From the NCBI GenBank assembly GCA_030789695.1, contig CM061142.1:568841281-568905280 (forward strand): 64,000 nt of DNA, written 5' to 3'. Made by a program: the position numbers and the translations under genes. The notes beneath the pieces are model-generated. The model ran no database searches and was not told the origin of the DNA. It worked only from the letters and a program-made list of their open reading frames with translations. Below are positions 45,694-57,120 of the stretch, in pieces (position 1 is the first letter of the stretch; the number at the start of each line of letters is the position of its first letter). This stretch comes from Scilla litardierei. Taxonomy: Eukaryota; Streptophyta; Magnoliopsida; Asparagales; Asparagaceae.

Positions 45694-48351
45694 TGATGGG
45701 TTTTATCTGATCCAAGGGCTCTCTTTCGACTAGTGCATTGTCCGTCCTTCGCCTACTTGAGAGCGAAGGTTGGACAACCTTGCACAAAATTAACGCAGCG
45801 GAAGCGGAAAAATAAAGAGAAAAACTTTATATAAACATTTTATATAAACTAGCCCTATCTGCATAAAACCCAAGCCAAGAAAATGCTACTATCCCGGGGT
45901 TGGGTCCAGACCAACCCCTGAGGATACTACTATCTAATTAACTACTATAGCTACTGCAATAAAATAATGCACATTAATTAAAACTAAAGTTGAGAAAACT
46001 CAACATACCCGTAACTCTTGCCTTGCAGCAAAAGTGTTACCGAAGGCAATCAATTGCCCTTCCCGCACGAACCGCTCCGATTCCAGCAACCACTTGCGCC
46101 GATCCAAGCAACTTCTCGTCGCCGAGCCAACCACTTGCTCCAGAAGTTTCACGCGAGTGAAACCTCCGCCAAGATTTCGGATCTGAATCCGAACTCCTTT
46201 GCGGCTTTGCTAGAGCCCTCAGGATTAAGGCAGAAATTATAGGGAGGGGAGAAATATTAATTTAAGCTTAGATCCGAGCGTGCTCCAACATTTTTGAGAG
46301 CCGCTCAGATCTAGAGCTTGGGACGACTTTTGAGGAGGAGAGCAGACCCCTATTTATATAGGCGGCGGACTCTCCCCTTTTCTCAAAATCCGATGTGGGA
46401 CTAATTTAAAGTTAATCAAATTCAATTTAGTTTGCCTTTCACAAAGAGCAAACTTCCGTGAATTTTAACTCCCTCACCGCTGAACTTCAGGATTGATACA
46501 ACCTATCAATTCGAATGGTGTTCAACGGTGAACGCATAGGAAAAAACCGTTCGTCAATCGGAGTTTGTTTGACCCTCCAATTGATTGTCCAAAGATCAGT
46601 CCAAGGCTAGTATTTCGCAAAAACCAGCCGTCAAAACTGCCCAATTAAAAGTAGGGTTCTGCACCAATTAGTGGGACCCAGCAAGTAGGCCCCACAGCCC
46701 CAAAAACAGGTGACTGGGCGCCTGCCCAGACCTGGGCACGGGCGCCCAGGTCTGGGCGCGGGCGCCCAGGCGCCTGACACCTGGCGCGAGCGCCCAGGCG
46801 CCTGACGCCCAGGCGGGCGCCTGGGCTGGGCCGGGCGCCCGGCCCAGAACGCCTGGGCCTGCGCCCAGGCGCCCGGGCCAGTGGCCTGGGCCAGGCGCCC
46901 AGGCCCAGGCGGGCTTGTGCGCCGAGGCCCAGGCCGGCCTTAGCTTTAGCGCAGTCCAGGCCAGACCCAGTCTGGCCTGGAACTGCCTGATCAAACTCTT
47001 AGATCCTTTTTGGGCATAACTTGGACATCTGGCGTCCGATTTGGACGCCGTTCGAACCTGGGCGTAGACCGGGACATTCCCGTTTCACCCGTGAATTTTT
47101 CCTTGCATTTATATAATTAAATATTGTCTTAAACTATTTAAAACACTTTTAATCTCTTTTGCATCATATGCAATTTAGTCCCTATTATCATTTGCATCAA
47201 ATACAAATGATCTGAGGGCATATTTCCCTACATCTCCCACTTGCACTCAGGATCATTTGTCCCGAATGCTGTAGACTATTGCAAACATCTTTTACAATAC
47301 TTTGTCCCTTGCATCAAATGCAAATTATTCTCCCTAACTAATTTCTACCTATTACTAGACGAAGATCGCACTCTGTGTGAGACCCTACAGCCTGACCCTA
47401 CTACAGGTTTGGGTTCGAGACCCTAGACGGCAGAGACCACGAGCAGTAGTTGCTGTCCCTGTTTCGGCATCATAATTATGTGGTTTAACCCATTGACAAA
47501 ATCGTCGGGACTACCAAGACTGTATCCGTGATGAATACCGCAGTTTTAATCCTTTCGTCAAGACTATGTTGTTTATTCAAGTTTAGGGTATGGTAACATG
47601 TCAACCCCACCAACTTGAAACCGGTCAGTTACATCGGTCTTTAGTTAAATACATGTTGAACTTCTTTCAACATACTTTGATCAAAGATTTTCACTAAAGC
47701 ACCGAACCAACACATACAACACTAACTCTCCTTAATGAGAGAGACGAATCCTTTCTTAGACACAACTCCCCTCACACGCTTCAAATGCTACCCAACCAAA
47801 ATCCTTTCGACAAGTAAAGTCTTGAAGCTAGGAAAATGATCTAAGTGACACCATTCACATGCAGGTTTGTTCAATGTCTTCAAGTCATAGGACCAGCTTG
47901 CCTATCATCACAAAAAGTTATCATTGACATTTTAAATTAAGTTTAACCAAATGATAATCTTTTATGAGTCGTTCAATGAACTCATTCTCTAATGAGCACC
48001 TGCGTCTTGTTTCTGACTTCACCAAGTCAAACGATTACGAGTCCATCGTTACTAATCCATAGTGAATACAAAGACACAATGGTCTTATCGATGTGTCGAT
48101 ATCCTTTTCTCGCCATATCAATGACCACGAACCAGTTTAAGACTTTAAGCTCCAATCGGTAAAAACACTTTCTCATAATCATGATCGACATCAAGATAAG
48201 TGTATACCTTGCTATAAGTCTAAGGAAATTATCTAAGTATATAAGATGACACGAATGCACAAAGATAATTTGATACCAATAAATTTATTTTATTCATGAA
48301 TAAGATGTTTTTCAGGACAATGTGCCTCATAGGCATACAACTCTCAAAACA
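45694..48351 (-). repeat. Long 3' LTR of the copia element, with an inner LTR start at 47232
   Basis: On the minus strand the family-type LTR start (TGTTTTGAGAGTTGTATGCC, 48351) follows GTGAGTGGTAGA, a polypurine tract spoiled by T. An inner start (TGTAGGGAAATATGCC, 47232) follows a clean AGTGGGAGA (47233-47241). The 45694-47232 part is the counterpart of the whole 5' LTR. The outer 1.1 kb aligns with LTRs at 9302-11570 and 43600-44860. TATATAAATAG lies at 46350-46360, and the CAGGCGCC array at 46710-46980. Confidence 0.8.
46710..46980 (-). repeat. CAGGCGCC/GGCGCCTG palindromic array, 3' LTR
   Basis: Dense GGGCGCCCAGGCGCC-type inverted motifs, very GC-rich. The 5' LTR copy (53850-54120) is about 50 bp longer, so array length changed after or during the last insertion. 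Confidence 0.85.
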
Positions 48352-48362
48352 TCTACCACTCA

Positions 48363-50609
48363 CTACAAGGCCCACTCTTTATGGTATTTCATACCGCTTT
48401 TACACATTAGTTTCTCCAAACGATCACGTGCAAGGGCCTTTGTAAATGGATCAGCTAAATTCTCTTCAGACGAGACTCTGAGGATTTCTATGTCCTTCCT
48501 CTTCTCAATATCATGTATCAAATGATATTTTCGAAGAATGTGTCTGGATCTCTTGTGGAATCTGGGTTCTTTGACCAAGCTCAATGTGGCATTGTTATCA
48601 CAATACAACGGTATTGGATCTATAACAGTAGGCACCACTCCTAGCTGGCTCACAAATTTCCTAATCCAGACAGCTTCCTTTGCTGCATCATTGGCCGCTA
48701 TATATTCGGCCTCCATAGTTGAATCAGCAACGGTGTCTTGCTTTGAACTCCTCCAGCTCACTGCACATCCGTTGAGAGTGAAAATGTATCCTGAAATTGA
48801 CTTGCTGTCATCCACGTCACTCTGAAAGCTGGAATCCGTGAAGCCCTCAATTTTGAGTTCTTCACTTCCATAAATCAAAACTAGATCTCTTGTTCTTCGT
48901 AAGTACTTGAGAATCGTCTTGACTGCTTTCCAGTGTTCTTCTCCATAGTTAGACTGATATCGACTTACTGCACCTAGTGCAAAAGCGACATCGGGTCTGG
49001 TACATATCATGGAATACATGATCGATCCAACTGCCGAAGCATATGGAATATTGCTCATGCGTTCTCTTTCCAAGTCAGTCTTTGGAGACATCTTCTTGGA
49101 AAGACTTATTCCGTGATTTGCGGGTGTAAACCCACCTTTACTTTTTTCCATGTTAAACCGTTTTAACACAGTATCAATGTACCTAGATTGGGAGAGTCCT
49201 AGCATCCTTTTAGATCTATCTCTATAGATCTTCACACCTAGTATGTAGGATGCTTCTCCCAAATCTTTCATGGAGAAGTTAGTTGATAACCAATCCTTAA
49301 CAGACTTCAACATCGGTATGTTGTTACCTATTAAGAGAATGTCATCAACATAAAGTACGAGAATGACTAAATTGTTTCCACTGGTTTTCTTATAAACGCA
49401 TGGCTCATCTTCATTTTTAATAAAATCAAACTCTTTGACCGTATTATCAAATCGGATGTTCCAGCTCCTTGATGCCTGCTTCAATCCATAAATGGATCTA
49501 TGCAGTCTACACGCTTTCCCTTTGCTCCCACTGACTTCGAAACCTTCCGGCTGAGACATGTAAATATGCTCTTCTAAATCACCATTTAGAAATGCAGTTT
49601 TTACATCCATCTGCCAGATTTCGTAGTTGTGATAGGCAGCAATAGCGAGTACAATCTGGATGGATTTATGCATGGCTACGGGTGAGAAAGTTTCGTCATA
49701 ATCTACACCTAGAATCTGACGATAACCTTTCGCAACAAGTCTAGCCTTGTACGTTTCTATTTTTCCATCTGCACCGATCTTCCTTTTGAAGATCCATTTG
49801 CAGCCAATAGGAACACTTCCCTTGGGCACATTCTCTAAAGTCCAAACTTTATTAATGTGCATGGAATCCATCTCAGATTTCATTGCATCCAGCCATTTCT
49901 TAGAGTCTCTACTCTGAATTGCTTCTTGGAAGCTAATAGGATCATCTTCAACTAAGATGCTATCCTCAACTCCTCCATCTACGAGAAATCCGTAGTATCT
50001 TTCTGGAGCTCGAGGAATCCTATTTGACTTCCTAATAATTGCTTCAGGAGCATTAGGCTCTGCCTCTCCCACTGGTTCCGCGATCTGTTCATGTGTTGAT
50101 TCAGTCTCTAGACTTTCGTCCAGTTCTATTACCTCGCCATTAGACTCCTTCACAAGGAATTCCTTTTCAAGAAAGGTGGCGTGTTTGGACACAACAATCT
50201 TTTGTTGTTCCTGGTGATAGAAAATGTGTCCCGTCGAGTGACTAGGATATCCAATGAATCTACACATAACAGACCTATCCTCCAGTTTATCTGGATTAAG
50301 CTTCTTGACATACGCAGGACAACCCCATACCTTAATATGCTTAAGGTTTGGTTTCTTCCCGTTCCATATCTCATATGGTGTCATTGGCACGGATCTAGAT
50401 GGAACTCTATTAAGGATATGGGTGGCAGTTTCTAGGGCATAGCCCCAAAGGGAGATAGGTAACCCAGAGTCACTCATCATTGATCGAACCATGTCTAACA
50501 AGGTACGATTCCTTCTCTCTGACACACCATTATGTTGAGGTGTGTAAGGAGGAGTGATCTGAGAGAGAATCCCATTCTCTTTTAAATACGCAAGGAATTC
50601 ATGGCTCAA
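48363..50609 (-). pseudogene. Copia polyprotein, integrase end to RNase H
   Basis: 748 codons open without interruption. Residues 1-130 are the integrase end (TPPYTPQHNGVSERRNRTLL, WGYALETATHILNRVPS). Reverse transcriptase runs from about 250 to 500, with DVKTAFLNGDLEEHIYMSQP and the catalytic box YVDD at 420-423. RNase H is near 590-748 (FTDSSFQSDVDDSK, DSTMEAEYIAANDAAKEAV, NLADPFTKALARD). The part upstream is in the same frame but separated by a TGA (about 50630) in place of the Arg of the conserved integrase RSDRGGEY region. The catalytic motifs seem intact, so only the stop and the missing gag disable it. Confidence 0.9.
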
Positions 50610-50630
50610 GTATTCTCCTCCTCGATCAGA

Positions 50631-51575
50631 TCAAAGAATTTTAATACTTTTGCCCGTCTGTTTTTCAACTTCGTTACGATACTCTTTGAATCGCTCAAAT
50701 GTATCAGACTTGTGCTTCATCAGGAACACATGTCCGAACCTAGAGTGATCATCAGTAAAAGTAACAAAGTATGAATATCCTCCTTTAGCTAAAGTAGACA
50801 TTGGTCCACATACATCAGAATGTACTAGACCCAAGAGTTCACTAACTCTTTCCCCTTTACCCGTAAAGGGAGTTTTAGCCATTTTACCTTTGAGACAAGA
50901 CTCGCAAGTGTCGTACGACTCATAATTCGAGAGGTCAAGAGACCCCTCTTTATGCAACTTGCTAAGTCTTTTCTCTCCGATATGGCCTAGTCTACAGTGC
51001 CAAAGGAAAGTTTCATTAAAACTAGATTCCTTACATTTTCGTGTGTTAACACTTAACACAACGTCATTAGACAGAGTGTATACACCATTATTCATTGTTC
51101 CAAATCCTAGCAATTTATCATTAAAGAAAATGTTCATAACAGATTCATTAATGGTAAATTTATATCCGTCTTTGGCCAAAGCCGAAATGGAAATAACGTT
51201 GCATAGAAAATTTGGTATATAATAACATTGTTTCAAAAACAATGTGGCACCGTTTGCCAAGGTGTGCTTTAGGTCTCCTACGGCTTTAGCAGCTACATTA
51301 GCTCCATTACCAACTTGAAGAACTATTTCGTCCTTTCTTAAGTTTCTAAATTTGCTCATACCTTGTAACGAATTACAAATGTGAGTACCCGCACCAGTAT
51401 CCAATACCCATGCGTTAGAATTTACAGAAAGGACTATACTCTGTATAACTAATACCTTAGAAGTCGAGACATCAATATGTCCTTTCTTCTCTCCGTTAAG
51501 CCCAAAGTTTTCTAAGCAATCAATATTTAAACCAGTCAATTTATTATTCAGGATAAGATTCATATTCGTTTTCAT
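50631..51575 (-). pseudogene. Copia polyprotein, protease and integrase core
   Basis: 314 codons. Aspartic protease motif AWVLDTGAGTHICNS (D59), the pre-integrase zinc-binding region (LWHCRLGHIGEKRL, CESCLKGK), then the integrase core (LVHSDVCGPM, TFTDDHSRFGHVFLMKHKSD). It ends at a TGA that is in frame with the next pol segment. The ATG at 51575 comes directly after CTATGTCCTTTGCAG, which looks like a splice acceptor, so it may be reached by splicing. No gag precedes it. Confidence 0.88.
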
Positions 51576-52825
51576 GCTGCAAAGGACATAGAATGAATTT
51601 AGTGTAATTCATGATAAAATAATATAGTTAATATGGTTTTTAATTAACTATGGTCTCCCACTATTTTACGATCATTCTCGGAAATGAACGAATTTTAATA
51701 TCTTAAAATATAGTGGAAGAGGGACCCAATCATCATGAACCTCACAACCTTGAGGAGACTCAACAAGTTGATTGGTTCCATGATTGGTAGACTAACTCTT
51801 AGTCAATCACATCACATGTGACTCCCTATCGATTCTTACCCACAGTTACTTATGATCTTGAGGAGACTCAACTAATCATAATGACTGGTCTAGTCAGACC
51901 CTTGATTTCGTGTTCAGATTTGACTTAGATCGATGCTCGAGGAGACCCGACGCATCGATTTGGGTCAAGTCCAGACTACATCACATGTATGTTGGAGTTT
52001 GTTCCTTAAAGAAAAACATGTCATAGCTTGAGGAGACTCAACAACTATAAATGTTTTCTTTGAGTTACAAATCTCCAAAATCAAGGAGGGATACGAATTA
52101 ATCTTTAACAAGATTTATAACGCATTGACTAGATATAACCAAAGCTAACACATTTTATTATCAGCAACTTTGCGGTACAAGCGGGCATGACCAGGGTTAG
52201 GGCCGGGTAGGATCACTTGCGCCCAGCAAAGCTGAGTCGATCCACAACACCTTCCCTAACTACCTACCCATACCATTCTCCATTGAAAGTGCTAATGATA
52301 AAAAGTGTTATATTGATTTAATCTGGTTGTTATGATTTATTTAACTAGTTAATCCTATCAACTAGTCATAACCTATAATTCAAAATTATTAGGATGTGTT
52401 TCATAACTTTTATTAGAAACCTATCAACTATAGGATTTTAATAAATCACATCAGAATTGTTTCAACAAACAAGGGACAATCCTAATCGTTCATTAGGATG
52501 TGTTATTTAAAATATTGTGAACAACATTTTAAAACATAGCCAAAGCTAGTCATTTAAATTTAATCAGATTAAAGATTTAAATGAATTTTAATGGCTAACC
52601 CTACAAGTCTTTCTTTTAGCAATTATCAAATAAAAGCAAAAAAGAAACATAAAGACATTAATTATCACATAATTAAAAAAAAGATCTAATCTTGGTTTTC
52701 AAAACAATTTTCGAAAAATTTGAAAACCAACATATAGTTAGTTCAAGACTGACTACAAGTTTTAATAACATGCATTTCATAAAAGCAGTATTTAGATAGT
52801 CTATGTAGCCTGGCTTTGATACCAA
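51576..52825 (-). other. Gag-less leader of copia element
   Basis: 1,250 bp between the PBS (52811-52825) and the protease start, where gag is expected. No gag motif or long frame is seen on the minus strand. The proximal part (51726-52061) contains four hairpins with a common cap. Confidence 0.75.
51726..52061 (-). other. Array of four capped hairpins in copia leader
   Basis: Each has the cap TTGAG-GAGA-CTCAA (plus strand) with its own complementary arms: 51726-51787 (CAAC/GTTG and outer CCAATCAT/ATGATTGG), 51850-51881 (TTATGAT/ATCATAA), 51929-51959 (ATCGATGC/GCATCGAT; cap TCGAG-GAGA-CCCGA) and 52008-52061 (ATAG/CTAT and outer AAAGAAAAACAT/ATGTTTTCTTT). In the third cap the A-C mismatch becomes U-G on the minus-strand RNA, so pairing holds on the strand expected to be transcribed. 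Confidence 0.75.
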
Positions 52826-54411
52826 TGATGGGTTTTATCAGATCCAAAGGCTCTCTTTCGACTAGTGCATTGTCCGTCCTTCGCCCTACTTGAGAGCGAA
52901 GGTTGGACAACTTTGCACAAAATTAACACAGCGGAAGCGGAAAAATAAAGAGAAAAACTTTATATAAACATTTTATATAAACTAGCCCTATCTGCATAAA
53001 ACCCAAGCCAAGAAAATAATACTATCCCGGGGTTGGGTCCAGACCAACCCCTGAGGATACTACTATCTAATTAACTACTATAGCTACTGCAATAAAATAA
53101 TGCACATTAATTAAAACTAAAGTTGAGAAAACTCAACATACCCGTAACTCTTGCCTTGCAGCAAAAGTGTTACCGAAGGCAATCAATTGCCCTTCCCGCA
53201 CGAACCGCTCCGATTCCAGCAACCACTTGCGCCGATCCAAGCAACTTCTCGTCGCCGAGCCAACCACTTGCTCCAGAAAGTTTCACGCGAGTGAAACCTC
53301 CGCTAAGATTTCGGATCTGAATCCGAACTCCTTTGCGGCTTTGCTAGAGCCCTCAGGAGTAAGGCAGAAATTTATAGGGAGGGGAGAAATATTAATTTAA
53401 GCTTAGATCCGAGCGTGCTCCAACATTTTTGAGAGCCGCTCAGATCTAGAGCTTGGGACGACTTTTGAGGAGGAGAGCAGACCCCTATTTATATAGGCGG
53501 CGGACTCTCCCCTTTTCTCAAAATCCGATGTGGGACTAATTTAAAGTTAATCAAATTCAATTTAGTTTGCCTTTCACAAAGAGCAAACTTCCGTGAATTT
53601 TAACTCCCTCACCGCTGAACTTCAGGATTGATACAACCTATCAATTCGAAGGGTGTTCAACGGTGAACGCATAGGAAAAAACCGTTCGTCAATCGGAGTT
53701 CGTTTGACCCTCCAATTGATTGTCCAAAGATCAGTCCAAGGCTAGTATTTCGCAAAAACCAGCCGTCAAAACTGCCCAATTAAAAGTAGGGTTCTGCACC
53801 AATTAGTGGGACCCAGTAAGTGGGCCCCACAGCCCCAAAAACAGGTGACTGGGCGCCTGCCCAGCCTGGGCACGGGCGCCCAGGTCTGGGCGCGGGCGCC
53901 CAGGCGCCTGACGCCTGGCGCGGGCGCCCAGGCGGGCGCCTGGGCTGGGCCGGGCGCCCGGCCCAGAACGCCTGGGCGCCCAGCGCCCAGGCGACCTGGG
54001 CCGCCTGGGCCCAGGCCCAGGCGCACAGCGCCTGGGCCTGCGCCCAGGCGCCCGGGCCAGTGGCCTGGGCCAGGCGCCCAGGCCCAGGCGGGCTTGGGCG
54101 CCGAGGCCCAGGCCGGCCTTAGCTTTAGCGCAGTCCAGGCCAGACCCAGTCTGGCCTGGAACTGCCTGATCAAACTCTTAGATCCTTTTTGGGCATAACT
54201 TGGACATCTGGCGTCCGATTTGGACGCCGTTCGAACCTGGGCGTAGACCGGGACATTCCCGTTTCACCCGTGAATTTTTCCTTGCATTTATATAATTAAA
54301 TATTGTCTTAAACTATTTAAAACACTTTTAATCTCTTTTGCATCATATGCAATTTAGTCCCTATTATCATTTGCATCAAATACAAATGATCTGAGGGCAT
54401 ATTTCCCTACA
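52826..54411 (-). repeat. Short 5' LTR of copia element
   Basis: 1,586 bp, TGTAGGGAAATATGCC...AAACCCATCA on the minus strand, TATATAAATAG at 53485-53495. It starts at the sequence matching the inner start of the 3' LTR (47232) and lacks the outer 1.1 kb. Confidence 0.9.
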
Positions 54412-54430
54412 GTAATGCCCTACAAGCTAC

Positions 54431-56160
54431 TGCACAAGTACTAGGGGGGGTGAATAGTACTTTAAAAATAAAAAGGAGTATAATTCCTAATTATAGTGCA
54501 AACAACTACCAAATCAATTTGCGGAAGCTTAAATTGAATGACAACAACAAAATTAACAATGCTAACAAAAGATGTTACTGGGTTCGGATCCACCCAAGTC
54601 TCCCCGACTTGTTCCCGGTGATCCTACGTCCCAACCACCCAGATCCCCTCCGGATACTTAGGTTAGAAACCCTAACCCAAGATGTCCACTATGATATCTT
54701 GTGAAAAACCTTCACAAGATCAAATCATACATGCAATGGCAATAGTGAATCCCACAACCCGGGATCACAACCTTCTCTCACAACCGAGAGAATCAATAAG
54801 CAATATAAACAAGTTTATAATGAAATAAACAATCTTACCACAAAATCCTATACCTTGAGTTTTCTTACCAAATAGGTGCAAGGAGGGATTTGAGGAAGAT
54901 GAAGTCACCAAGACCTAGCACCAAAGAAATGACCAGCAAAGGGTGCCTAGGAATGATTTGGAGACTTGAATCAAGCTAGAGCTTGAAGGGCTCACCAAGA
55001 ACAAACTTCTCTCAAGATGGATTCTAGATCTAGAAAGTGAGAGAATGGATTTCTTGTGAGGAAGAGAGCTTTGGAAATGAGTGAGAATGGCTATCTCTTT
55101 CAATCTCAATGAATCTCTTAATGGCAGCTCTTAACCCTAGAGAAATGACCTAGGTTCGTATTTATAGGATCCCATAAAAACGAGTTAGGTCAAATCCCAA
55201 CGGTTAGAAATCTGAGGCAACTAGTCGGTCAAAGAACAACCACTGACCGACTAGTTCATTAACTAGTCGGTCAGTCAAACAACATGGACCGACTAAGTGA
55301 AGAACTGAGAAGAAATAGAAATTCAGACCTAGAAATCTAGTCGGTCCAAGAAGACTTTCTGACCGACTAGTTTCACAACTAGTCGGTCAGTCAGTGAACG
55401 TAGACCGACTAAGAGGCAAAAGCAAATAGTCTGAATAAAAATTGACTTAGTCGGTCCAAGAACAAATGTTGACCGACTAGATTATCAACTAGTCGGTCAC
55501 CAAACGTTCTTAGACCGACTAACGATAAACAGTAGCTTAGGAGAAATTTGGCATGTACAGTAAATCACAACTAGTCGGTCAAAGAAGCATCACTGACCGA
55601 CTAGTTCACAAACTAGTCGATCGGTGAGTCAACGTAGACCAACTAACTGTAAACAGTACTGAACAAGAAAAGATTAACTCAAACTAGTCGGTCCAAGAAG
55701 CTCTGTTGACCGACTAGATCACCATCTAGTCGGTCAGTACTTCTTCTTGTACCAACTAACATGCACAAACAAGTCCGAATCGAAGCGCGATGCTTCGAGG
55801 AAGTTAGAGTGGACTTGTACAAAGATCCTAGAGCTACGATATGAGCGATATGAAGATAGAATCGTAAGATATACTCAAGGCTTAACATTCTATAGATCGA
55901 AGCTAAAAGACTATAAATAAAACCTTAAAGAACGGTCTTCGAGAGCTTCGATCAATTCTTCATGACTTCCAAAACGGTCCAAGAGCTTCAACGAAGCTTT
56001 AGGCAATGAATACGATCCTTGAGAAGTCTTGAGATGTCGCTTTGATTGTTCTCGTGAATTTGGCGACGATCTCCAATACTGCGCTCACAAATGTTAGTTC
56101 ATGAATTATTTATGTTTGCTCATCATCCAAAACCAAATCCGGGGAGTCCAATATTCAACA
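54431..56160 (-). repeat. 3' LTR of SIRE-like element
   Basis: TGTTGAATATTGGACTCCCC...CTAGTACTTGTGCA on the minus strand, 1,730 bp, ending with the TTCACCCCCCC-type sequence common in SIRE LTRs. It holds an AGTCGGTC array (55221-55760) followed on the minus strand by TATAAATA (55166-55159). Confidence 0.78.
55221..55760 (-). repeat. AGTCGGTC/GACCGACT array in SIRE-like LTR
   Basis: Four to five units. The reverse complement includes AAATTTCTCC, CTACTGTTTATCGTTAGTCG and TCTAAGAACGTT, almost the same as the Tekay-like LTR near 810-855. Confidence 0.88.
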
Positions 56161-57120
56161 TTCTCCCCCTTTTTGGTGATGACAAACCAACATAAATAAT
56201 AATAAAAAATAATGATTCAAATGTAAAATACTTACTCCCCCTGCATTGATGACACGTTAATTCCAAAATGAATATATATAAATTGCATCAATCAGACGAG
56301 TAAGATATATAACGAGAATCGATTTTTGAAATATCGGATTTTGAAAATCCTTATATATATCTTAACTCCCCCTGAATCTAACACATCAAATTAGAATCTT
56401 GGAAATTGAGTTAAATTTTCATTTGCCCTATTTATTATCATTATCTCTCCCCCTTTGGCATTATCCCAAAAATGGGGGGCATACAACGACAACAACTAGG
56501 AAAAGGAAAATCCAAACATCGGGAGTCGTAGATATTAACGATGGACATAATTGACACCAAGGGAGAAGAGACGAAATCAAATCAAAGTGTGTCAAATTCT
56601 CCATTATCAAAAAGCGTAAATTAAAATCATCAAAAATACCAAATATTTATTCATTTATTGAATAATGAAACATACTCTCCAATATTCAATATTCTTAGTT
56701 AAATGTGTGCATGGAAAACAATTCTATACAATTATAGAAATATAATCTATTTAACCAAGTTATCAAGCGTCGAGCGATGATTTCACATATCATATGCATT
56801 GAACGAATATTAAATGTGCACGACGAAGTAAAACCAAAAAAGCATCGATCTATATATATATATATGTGAATACCAAGAGTACATCCAAAACTCACATTGA
56901 GTACATCATATCAAGTGCAACATACCATCTATATAAACATCAAAATACAACATCATCATCAACACATCAACATCAACACCCAAAAAAAACATCAAAATAC
57001 AACACCGACATCCATATAACCAAAATACATCAAAACAACCCCAACACTCCATCCTAACCCAAAGTACTCTCAATAAGATGTATCATCCAATGAGCAGTGG
57101 AGAGTCCTCGAAACAGACGA

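Larger units (their letters stand above)
45694..54411 (-). mobile_element. Complete Ty1/copia (Angela/Tork-like) element, TSD GTAAT
   Basis: Exact duplication GTAAT at 45689-45693 and 54412-54416 flanks 8,718 bp. The order on the minus strand is 5' LTR (52826-54411), TTGGTATCAAAGCC PBS, a leader without gag, protease-integrase, reverse transcriptase-RNase H, PPT, then 3' LTR. It is nested inside a Tekay-like LTR. An in-frame stop in integrase and the missing gag make it non-autonomous, but it was clearly mobilised. Confidence 0.93.

Noticed and set aside
46668..46994. Ala/Gly/Pro/Arg-rich frames in the copia LTRs (also 53766-54198)
   Set aside because: They come from the GC-rich palindromic array in the LTR U3, which is not expected to be translated.
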